From Planosporangium mesophilum (GTDB taxonomy: Bacteria; Actinomycetota; Actinomycetes; Mycobacteriales; Micromonosporaceae), in NCBI RefSeq assembly GCF_016863255.1, contig NZ_BOON01000073.1, positions 1-35,951 of the forward strand: DNA of 35,951 bases, given 5' to 3'. The position numbers were made by a program, and so were the translations under genes. Below the pieces are notes generated by a model, which saw only the letters and a list, made by a program, of their open reading frames with translations, was not told where the DNA came from and made no database searches. The stretch's first letter is position 1, and each line of letters begins with the position of its first letter. Shown here in pieces: positions 30,057 through 35,951 of this stretch.

Positions 30057-30734
30057 TCAGTCGCCGTTGAGCCAGGCGTTCGCGGCGGCCGCGCCCTTGG
30101 CGGTGATGGCGCCGTTGTCCTCCACCGGGCTGGGCACGTTGCCCTTGAAGATGATGTAGGTGACGCCCGATTCGACGCCGCCGTACCTGGGGTCGGGGTT
30201 GATGCCGAGATCCCGGGCGGTGGCGTACGACGCCTCGCCGATGACGTTGCTCGGACCCACGTCGGCGAAGACCGCATAGACCACCGCGCCGCGGTAGATC
30301 ACCGCAGCGACCGTGCCCGGCCGGATGCCGGCGCTGGAGTAGCTGAACCGCGAGCTCGACGCCGGTATCACGAAGAAGTGCGTCGCGTCCGACTGGAAGT
30401 ACCCGCCCTTCGACGTCCGGTACGCGGTCTGCGGCTGGTACCAGGGATCTGTGCGGGAGTTGCAGTTACTGGTGGAGACGCCGTCACAGTCGATGTCCAT
30501 GTCTGCCTTCCAGAAGTAGGCCGAACCGGACCCGCAGATGTCGACCGTGGCCGAAGTGGCGTTGCCGACGGTCCGGTACCTGCCCTGTGAAACCACCGAG
30601 CAGGAGCTGGCCTTGGCTAGTAACTGGTTGGCCGTGGGGCTTGCCTGGGCATGGACCGTGGCGTACGCGGGAGTGGCGATCATCGGCAGCGATACGAGGC
30701 CGAGCATGAGGAGAGCGATACGCAGTCGTCGCAT
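30057..30734 (-). CDS. Secreted family GH75 chitosanase
   Basis: 225 aa. Signal peptide MRRLRIALLMLGLVSLPMIATPAYA, then the GH75 (fungal-type) chitosanase domain. The metal- or substrate-site motif KADMDIDCDG is at 76-85, and TDPWYQPQTAY follows. The two acids of the active site are probably Asp158 (VFADVGP) and Glu167 (IGEASY), by analogy with the D...GEAS pair in Fusarium chitosanase. Endo-hydrolysis of chitosan outside the cell is expected. Several cysteines (CSVV, DICG, DCDG, NCN) may form disulfides. The ATG at 30734 has GGAGGT 4 nt upstream. Transcription converges on the nitronate gene, separated by a terminator. Upstream there is an imperfect inverted repeat that could bind a regulator. 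Confidence 0.9.
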   Translation of the reverse strand: MRRLRIALLMLGLVSLPMIATPAYATVHAQASPTANQLLAKASSCSVVSQGRYRTVGNATSATVDICGSGSAYFWKADMDIDCDGVSTSNCNSRTDPWYQPQTAYRTSKGGYFQSDATHFFVIPASSSRFSYSSAGIRPGTVAAVIYRGAVVYAVFADVGPSNVIGEASYATARDLGINPDPRYGGVESGVTYIIFKGNVPSPVEDNGAITAKGAAAANAWLNGD

Positions 30735-31064
30735 GGGACCTCCAGATGCGCCTGATGATTCTTAGGACAACTTCCTATTGCAGGCTCCATTCATCCATGA
30801 CTGCAAATAAGGTGACGTCAACCGCTTACTGCGGCGAAAGGTGAGAAGGGCTCAGCGGGACGTCGGTCCGGACTCATGTATGCCCCAACTAGGCCGGCTT
30901 ACGCTGATTTCGCGCCGGATCGTCGTTGAACGTTCACTTCGGCTGAATCTCTCCGTACCGTCCGGCTTCTGGCCTCAGCCATCGACGGCAGGCACCCTCC
31001 TCGCCGAGGACGACGCCCAGAATCGCCAGGTGTGACGATCTTGTCGACCGGGAACACTGCGATC
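30735..31064. other. Divergent intergenic region, chitosanase/CDF
   Basis: 330 bp without a supported gene. It holds an imperfect inverted repeat, CCTATTGCAG (30774-30783) / CTGCAAATAAGG (30801-30812), in the chitosanase promoter zone, and a TGAACGTTCA palindrome (30927-30936). AACACT (31053-31058) lies 6 nt before the CDF start. A 64-codon frame at 30841-31035 lacks a ribosome site and known motifs and is not called. Confidence 0.6.
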
Positions 31065-32015
31065 ATGTCCGAGTCGGCCACGCGCGAGGCGAGCGTCCGT
31101 ACGGTCCTCATCGCGGTGCTGGCCAACTTCGCGATCGCGGTGGCGAAGGGGCTGGCCGCGGCCATGACCGGGTCGGCGGCGCTGTGGGCCGAGACCGCAC
31201 ACTCCCTCGCCGACACCGGTAACGAGGTGCTCCTGTACGTGGGGCTGCGGCGGTCCGACCGCCCGCCGGACGAGCGCCACCCCTTCGGGTACGGGCAGGA
31301 GCGCTGGTTCTGGACCTTCCTCGCCGCCATGGGGATCTTCCTCGTCGGCGGCGTCTTCTCGATCACCGAGGGCGTCGAGGCGATGCTGCACCCGAGGCCG
31401 CTGGAGGACGTACCCATTGGGGTCGCCGTCCTGCTGGTCTCGTTGGTCCTCGAGGCGCTGTCGTGGCGCACCGCCCGGAAGCAGTTGCGCGAGGAGGCCC
31501 GTGCGCGCCGGCGCTCGATGGCCGAGCACCTGCGGCGCGCCTCCGACCCGACGGCCGCGACGGTACTGCTGGAGGACACGGCCGCGATCGTCGGGATCAC
31601 CCTCGCGCTCCTCGCGATCGCGCTGCACAGCCTGACCGGCTGGGCCGGCTGGGACGCAGGCGCCGGGATCCTCATCGGCCTGCTGCTCGTCGGGGTCGCG
31701 TACCTGGTCGCACGCCGGTCCAAGGGCCTGCTCATCGACGAGTCCGCACCGCCGGACGTCCTGGACCGGCTCCGCGAGCGGATCCGGGAGGAGGACTGGG
31801 TACGCCGGATCGAGGCGCTGACAGCGGTCTACGTCGGCCCCGGCCGGCTGCTGGTCACGGCGCGGCTGCTACCGGTACCCGAGATGAACCGCCGGCCCGC
31901 GGAGATACTGGTCGAACGCGCGTACGCGCTGCGCACCGCCCTGTGCGCCTCCGATGTCATCGGTGACGTCGAGATCACACTTGTCCCGGAACCAGACGAG
32001 TCTTCGTCAACCTGA
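31065..32015 (+). CDS. Cation diffusion facilitator (CDF) transporter
   Basis: 316 aa with six helices. CDF proteins export Zn, Fe, Mn or Co by proton exchange. Helix 2 holds ETAHSLADTGNEVLLYVGLR with His46 and Asp50 of the metal site; the loop has HPFGYGQERWFWTF; helix 5 holds LLEDTAAIVGITLAL with the second metal-binding acids. The cytosolic C-terminal ferredoxin-like domain begins near residue 225 (SAPPDVLDRLRERIREEDWVRRIEAL). The ATG at 31065 is favoured over the GTG at 31032: AACACT lies 6 nt before it and the family homology starts there. Metal specificity cannot be told. A protein with a MEDS sensory domain follows about 100 bp later. Confidence 0.9.
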   Translation: MSESATREASVRTVLIAVLANFAIAVAKGLAAAMTGSAALWAETAHSLADTGNEVLLYVGLRRSDRPPDERHPFGYGQERWFWTFLAAMGIFLVGGVFSITEGVEAMLHPRPLEDVPIGVAVLLVSLVLEALSWRTARKQLREEARARRRSMAEHLRRASDPTAATVLLEDTAAIVGITLALLAIALHSLTGWAGWDAGAGILIGLLLVGVAYLVARRSKGLLIDESAPPDVLDRLRERIREEDWVRRIEALTAVYVGPGRLLVTARLLPVPEMNRRPAEILVERAYALRTALCASDVIGDVEITLVPEPDESSST

Positions 32016-32076
32016 CAGTGATGTAGTCGATGTCTTCGATGCCGGCGTATCGTCCTCGGCAAGGGGGGTCTCCAGG

Positions 32077-32121
32077 GTGTTGAGCCACGACGAGCGGATC
32101 CGTGACATGGATTTCGGATGA
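32077..32121 (+). CDS. Possible 14-aa leader peptide
   Basis: GTG-started frame VLSHDERIRDMDFG whose TGA overlaps the next ATG as ATGA. A strong purine run (AAGGGGGG) lies about 9 nt upstream, whereas the following gene has no ribosome site of its own within usual distance. Coupled translation from this short frame is a simple way to start the MEDS gene. There is no homology evidence. Confidence 0.35.
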   Translation: MLSHDERIRDMDFG

Positions 32122-33050
32122 GCGCCACGACGAGGGTGTCGTTTCAGCACGAGGCGCTGGTCTACCGGACGTCCGACGAGCTACTGGCCGGCACCGTCCC
32201 GTTCGTACGGGGAGGCCTGAACGCCGACGAGCCGGTCCTCGTCGCCGTACCGCCGGCCAGCATGGAGCCGATCCGGTCGGCGCTCGGCGACTCGGCCGAG
32301 CAGGTGCGGTTCCTGGACATGACCGAGGCGGGGCGCAACCCGGGTCGGATCATCCCGGCCGTGCTGCACTCCTTCGTCAACCGGCACGCCCCGCGGCGGG
32401 TCCGCGTCATCGGCGAGCCCATCTGGGCCGGCCGGTCGGCCGCCGAGTACCCGGCCTGCGTCCAGCACGAGGCGCTGATCAACCTCGCGTTCGCCGACGC
32501 CGACGCGGTGATCCTGTGCCCGTACGACGCCCGCCGGCTCGCCGGATCGGCGCTCGCGGACGCGGAGCGCACCCACCCGATGATCGTGAACGGTGACGAG
32601 CGGCGGGCCAGCGACGCGTACGCGCACCCGCACACCGTCGTCGCCGCGTTCAACCGGCCGCTGCCCGACCCGGTGGTGGCACCGGCGACGTTCGTCTTCG
32701 ACGCGGACGACCTCCCCGCGGTACGCCGCTTCGTCGCCGATCACGCCGGTCGCGCCGGCCTCGCCGGCGCTCGCATAGCCGACCTGGAGGTGGCCGTCAA
32801 CGAGGTCGCCACGAACGCCGTGATCCACGGCGGCGGGCCGGGGACCCTGCGGGTCTGGCCGGAGCGCGGGTACGTGGTCTGTGAGGTGTCCGACCCGGGG
32901 CACCTGATCGACCCGCTGGCCGGCCGCATCCCGCCGGACCCGGACAGCGAGCACGGCCGCGGCCTGTTGCTGGTCAACTACCTCTGCGACCTGGTGCGGA
33001 CCCACACCGATCGCGGGAGCACCACGTTCCGCCTCCACATGCACGTCTGA
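32118..33050 (+). CDS. MEDS-domain / HATPase fusion, sensor-type anti-sigma factor kinase
   Basis: 310 aa with two domains. Residues 1-180 form a MEDS (DcmR-like sensory) domain: FQHEALVYRTSDELLAGTVPFVRGGL, ending near RLAGSALADAERTHP. Residues 190-310 form an RsbW-type HATPase: the N-box EVAVNEVATNAVIHGGG with Asn228 and Glu229, the G1 box EVSDPGHL and the G2 box HGRGLLLVNYL. This design is common in actinobacteria and is thought to link a ligand or redox cue to sigma-factor control by an anti-sigma kinase. Neither an anti-anti-sigma (STAS) gene nor a sigma gene is nearby. The ATG at 32118 overlaps the stop of a 14-codon frame. Signal and target sigma are unknown. Confidence 0.88.
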   Translation: MSATTRVSFQHEALVYRTSDELLAGTVPFVRGGLNADEPVLVAVPPASMEPIRSALGDSAEQVRFLDMTEAGRNPGRIIPAVLHSFVNRHAPRRVRVIGEPIWAGRSAAEYPACVQHEALINLAFADADAVILCPYDARRLAGSALADAERTHPMIVNGDERRASDAYAHPHTVVAAFNRPLPDPVVAPATFVFDADDLPAVRRFVADHAGRAGLAGARIADLEVAVNEVATNAVIHGGGPGTLRVWPERGYVVCEVSDPGHLIDPLAGRIPPDPDSEHGRGLLLVNYLCDLVRTHTDRGSTTFRLHMHV

Positions 33051-33092
33051 CGGCGGCTGTCGTCCCGGCCGCTTCGCGTGGTTAGCTACGGC

Positions 33093-33824
33093 GTGCCTGT
33101 GTCGTCGCTTTCCGATCTGTGGGACCGGCTGCTCGGCTCGCAACCGGCGCCGCCCCGCCTCATCGTCCTCGGTACCGCCGTACTGGCGCTCGCCGTCGTC
33201 GGGCCGTACCGCACCTGGCGGATCTCCCGGCACGTCGTGACGATCGCGCACGAGGGTGGCCATGCGCTGACCGCGCTGCTCACCGGCCGCCGGCTGTCGG
33301 GCATCCGGCTGCACTCCGACACGTCCGGGCTGACCGTGTCGCGGGGCCGGCCGACCGGGCCAGGGATGATCGCCACCAGCCTGGCCGGCTACCTCACCCC
33401 GGCACTGACCGGGCTGCTCGGCGCCGTACTGCTGGCGCGCGGCCGGATCACCCTCATGCTGTGGGCGGGGTTGGTGGTACTGGCGGCGATGCTGATCATG
33501 ATTCGCAACGTCTTCGGGGTCGTCTCGGTCGTCACGACGATCGCCGTCGTCTTCGCCGTCTCCTGGTTCGCCTCGGCGCAGACCCAGGCGGCCTTCGCGT
33601 ACTTCGCGGTGTGGCTGCTGCTGTGCGGCGCCGTGCGGCCCATCGTCGAACTACAGCGGATGCGCCGGCGCGGCCAGGCGCCCTATTCGGACGCCGACCA
33701 GTTGGCGAGGCTGACGAGGCTGCCCGGCATCTTCTGGGTCGCGTTCTTCTGGATCGGCACGGTGGCGACGCTGTTCCTGGGCGGCTCGCTGCTGCTGGGC
33801 GAGATGACGCGGGGATGGATCTGA
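33093..33824 (+). CDS. M50B-like integral membrane metalloprotease family protein
   Basis: 243 aa from the GTG at 33093. It carries the zinc-site motif HEGGH (residues 53-57) in VTIAHEGGHALTALLTGRRL, and six or so helices, as in the peptidase M50B-like family. The next conserved block is GLTVSRGRPTGPGMIATSLAGYLTPALTGLLGA. Whether family members cleave proteins is unproven; a second metal ligand downstream is not obvious. Start choices are GTG at 33078, 33093 or 33099; TTAGCT lies 5 nt before 33093. It follows the MEDS gene by 42 bp on the same strand. Confidence 0.82.
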   Translation: MPVSSLSDLWDRLLGSQPAPPRLIVLGTAVLALAVVGPYRTWRISRHVVTIAHEGGHALTALLTGRRLSGIRLHSDTSGLTVSRGRPTGPGMIATSLAGYLTPALTGLLGAVLLARGRITLMLWAGLVVLAAMLIMIRNVFGVVSVVTTIAVVFAVSWFASAQTQAAFAYFAVWLLLCGAVRPIVELQRMRRRGQAPYSDADQLARLTRLPGIFWVAFFWIGTVATLFLGGSLLLGEMTRGWI

Positions 33825-33977
33825 CGATCCACTCTATCGAGTGAAAAAGATCACCGGTATTTGACGATTCGGCTGACCCCGCTCCGCGTGACGGGCGGCG
33901 AGGGCGTCAAGTATTTTGCATCGCGTGACAAACGTGGGCGCATCAGATCGATGGATGTCATTGTCTTCGTCGCTCAC

Positions 33978-34001
33978 AGTTACCGTGTCGATACGGTAAC
34001 T
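33978..34001. promoter_or_regulatory. 24-bp palindrome upstream of the SBP-VWA gene
   Basis: AGTTACCGT-gtcgat-ACGGTAACT: 9-bp perfect arms with a 6-bp spacer in a locally AT-rich stretch, 90 bp before the ATG. A second half-site GGTAACT occurs about 70 bp downstream at 34070-34076, and TAGACT (34036-34041) may be a -10. This looks like an operator for a dimeric regulator (TetR- or MarR-like size). No regulator gene is next to it. Confidence 0.65.
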
Positions 34002-34091
34002 CAACGCTACTAGCCTATTGAGCCCTCTCTGTGCCTAGACTGGGCCGCCAACCCCCTCTTGTTTCTCGGCGGTAACTTTGACTGAACGTAC

Positions 34092-35900
34092 ATGGTGCGC
34101 ACCACGCTCACTCAGGGACGCTGGGTAGCCGTGGGAGGTCGTCACAGAAACCCGAGCCGCATCGGCGCACCAATGCCGGCTGCCGGCGGTCGACGCACGT
34201 CCGGCGGGCTGCGAGCGGTAGCCGCAGCCGCGTCCGTGCTGGCCATCATCGCGGTGAGTTGGGGCGGGTACCGCCTCTTCGCGTCGCCGTCCTGCTCTAA
34301 CACGGTGCGCCTCAATGTCGCGGCGGCACGCGAAATCGTCCCAGCCGTGCAGAGCGCGGCCACCCAGTGGCTTGAGACCAAGCCGCAGGTCAACGGCAAC
34401 TGCGTGGCGGTCGATGTGGCCGCCGCCGAGCCCGCCGACGTCGCGGCGGCGATCGCCGGGCAGCACAAGTCCATGCTCGCCGGCGTGGGACAGGCCAGCG
34501 GCAAGACCAAGGTGCCGGATGTCTGGGTCCCGGACTCCACGGTGTGGCTGCAGCGCCTGCGCTCCAGCGGCCCGGACTGGGTGCCGGCCAACGCCCCGTC
34601 GATCGGCCGCAGCCCGCTCGTGCTCGCCATGCCCCAGCCGCTCGCCGGCACCCTCGGTTGGCCGAACAAGAAGCTGACGTGGCCCGAGCTGCTGCCGAAG
34701 CTGACCGCGGACACCAAGCTGCGTACCGGCATCGTCGACCCGAGTCGCGACGCCTCCGGCACGAACGGCCTGCTCGCCCTCGCGACGGCGGCCAGCGCGG
34801 CCGGCGGTACGAACGGCCAGGCCCAGACGGTCGCCGCGCTGCGGGCGTTGGCGACCGGCCGGTCGGCACTGCGTGAGGAACTGGTGGCTCGCTTCCCGCG
34901 CGCCACCGACGCGGCCTCGCTGACGAGCAGCCTCGGTGCGGCTCCGCTCTCCGAGCAGGCGGTCATCGCGTACAACAACAGCCAGCCGCCGGTGCCGCTG
35001 GCCGCGGTGTTCGTCGAGCCGTCGCCGCTGCCGCTGGACTACCCGTACACGGTCATGCCGGGAGTCTCCCCGGACCAGTCGTCCGCGGCCCGGGCCCTGC
35101 AGATCACGCTGACCGGCGACTCGTACCGCGACAAGCTCGCCCAGCAGGGCCTGCGCGCCGCGGACGGCAGCGCCGGCAACGGGTTCGCCGCGACCAAGGG
35201 TGCGCCGTTGACCCCGTCGCCGGCGGTCAACCCGCCCGACCCGTCGATCCTCGACCGGGTGCTGTCCACCTGGTCGGCGGTCACCCTGCCGGGCCGGATG
35301 CTGGCGGTCATCGACGTGTCCGGTTCGATGGTCGAATCGGTGCCCACCGCCGGCGGCGCAACGCGTGAGCAGGTCACGGTGGAGTCCGCCAAGCGTGGTG
35401 TCGCGCTCTTCGACGACAACTGGGCGCTCGGCGTCTGGACGTTCTCCACCCTCATGGACGGCCAGAACGACTACAAGGAGCTGGTGCCGATCGGTCTGCT
35501 GGCCAACCAGCGCCAGCAGACCCTCCAGGCGCTCAGCGGCATCCAGCCCAACCGGAACGGTTCCACCGGTCTCTACGACACGGTGCTCGCCGGGTACAAG
35601 AACGTCCAGCAAGGCTGGGACCCCAGCCGGGTCAACTCGCTGCTGATCATGACCGACGGCGAGAACGACGACCCCGGGGGCGGTCTGAACCTGGACCAGC
35701 TCATCGCGGAGCTACAGAAGACGATGGACCCGAACCAACCGATCCAGGTAATCATGATGGGTATCGGCACCAGCGTGGGCGAGTCCGCGCTGAAGCGGAT
35801 CACCGACACGACGGGTGGCGGTTTCTTCCTCGTGCCTGACCCGTCGAAGATCGGTGAGGTCTTCCTGAAGGGCATCGCGCTGCGGTCCGGCGGGAAGTGA
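34092..35900 (+). CDS. Membrane-anchored substrate-binding + von Willebrand factor A protein
   Basis: 602 aa from the ATG at 34092. An N-terminal anchor or signal helix (AVAAAASVLAIIAVSWGGYRLF) is followed by a periplasmic-binding-protein type domain at about 70-345 (VRLNVAAAREIVPAVQSAATQWL, VPDVWVPDSTVWLQRL, GTLGWPNKKLTWPELLPKL). A VWA domain at about 400-590 has the MIDAS motif DVSGSM with Asp408, Ser410 and Ser412, a Thr in NGSTGLYDT and the Asp in LIMTDGEND. Such fusions occur across actinobacteria and have no settled role; they are extracytoplasmic and may bind a metal and a ligand. GTG at 34131 and ATG at 34173 are alternative starts; none has a good ribosome site. A hairpin follows the stop at the window edge. 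Confidence 0.87.
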   Translation: MVRTTLTQGRWVAVGGRHRNPSRIGAPMPAAGGRRTSGGLRAVAAAASVLAIIAVSWGGYRLFASPSCSNTVRLNVAAAREIVPAVQSAATQWLETKPQVNGNCVAVDVAAAEPADVAAAIAGQHKSMLAGVGQASGKTKVPDVWVPDSTVWLQRLRSSGPDWVPANAPSIGRSPLVLAMPQPLAGTLGWPNKKLTWPELLPKLTADTKLRTGIVDPSRDASGTNGLLALATAASAAGGTNGQAQTVAALRALATGRSALREELVARFPRATDAASLTSSLGAAPLSEQAVIAYNNSQPPVPLAAVFVEPSPLPLDYPYTVMPGVSPDQSSAARALQITLTGDSYRDKLAQQGLRAADGSAGNGFAATKGAPLTPSPAVNPPDPSILDRVLSTWSAVTLPGRMLAVIDVSGSMVESVPTAGGATREQVTVESAKRGVALFDDNWALGVWTFSTLMDGQNDYKELVPIGLLANQRQQTLQALSGIQPNRNGSTGLYDTVLAGYKNVQQGWDPSRVNSLLIMTDGENDDPGGGLNLDQLIAELQKTMDPNQPIQVIMMGIGTSVGESALKRITDTTGGGFFLVPDPSKIGEVFLKGIALRSGGK

Positions 35901-35930
35901 CCAGCTACTGAGTTCGTGATACGGCGGTGG

Positions 35931-35951
35931 CCCGGAGCGACACGCTCCGGG
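35931..35951 (+). terminator. Terminator hairpin after the SBP-VWA gene
   Basis: CCCGGAGC-GACAC-GCTCCGGG, an 8-bp perfect stem with a 5-nt loop, 30 bp past the stop. The stem may extend past the window edge. Confidence 0.75.

Noticed and set aside
30927-30936. TGAACGTTCA considered as an SOS (LexA) or Pho box
   Set aside because: The actinobacterial SOS box needs GAAC-N4-GTTC and a Pho box needs direct GTTCACC repeats; neither spacing is met.
30841-31035. 64-codon frame in the chitosanase/CDF intergenic region
   Set aside because: No ribosome site, no motif and unlike coding bias; probably chance.

Overview
High-GC actinobacterial chromosome segment. The strong bias to G/C at third codon positions, GTG starts, many TGA stops, a Tat-exported PhoX, an SCO6745-family protein, an LCP ligase with a long Pro-rich cytosolic tail and genes that look leaderless all fit Micromonosporaceae (Micromonospora/Actinoplanes-like). 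The genus is inference. I see no tRNA, rRNA, CRISPR array, insertion sequence, integrase or phage gene. Gene content is ordinary for a chromosome, with one small accessory unit, a VapBC toxin-antitoxin pair bracketed by two near-identical palindromes.

Layout. 1-3100: 3' end of a rho gene; convergent to it on the minus strand are a secreted/anchored protein, a zinc-ribbon protein, an aldo/keto reductase and a zinc-ribbon thioredoxin (the last two form an operon). 3130-7747 (minus): an LCP-family cell-wall ligase, then a terminator-like hairpin, then a two-gene disaccharide phosphorolysis operon (beta-phosphoglucomutase-like HAD and GH65 phosphorylase, ATGA overlap). 8064-11597 (plus): MFS transporter and PhoX phosphatase. 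11611-12500: palindrome - vapB - vapC - palindrome. 12512-15096 (minus): secreted S33 peptidase and exonuclease III. 15187-21545 (plus): RND permease, UBP zinc-finger protein, NAD kinase, a GNAT protein and a DHA2-type MFS exporter with a possible leader peptide. 21550-23689: a membrane protein and a divergent TauE/SafE permease. 23665-27430: an APC permease diverging from a marR-ABC ATPase-ABC permease operon. 27557-30021: CHRD protein, SCO6745-family protein and nitronate monooxygenase. 30057-35900: GH75 chitosanase (minus), CDF cation transporter, MEDS-HATPase sensor/anti-sigma protein, M50B-like membrane protein and a substrate-binding/VWA protein.

The most interesting signals are non-coding. 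(1) A four-copy palindrome family shares the core TCCGCGCCGGA(G/A)C. It always sits at 3' ends of genes, its arms show compensatory changes, and two copies bracket vapBC. (2) The marR/APC divergent region uses one self-complementary -35 hexamer (TTGCAA) for both promoters, with an ACCTC-N7-GAGGT operator in each spacer. (3) Several starts follow an xAnnnT hexamer by exactly 6 nt, suggesting a leaderless promoter class. (4) Two short ORFs end in GTGA/ATGA overlaps with the gene they precede. (5) A 24-bp palindrome lies upstream of the SBP-VWA gene. None of these could be tested by search here.
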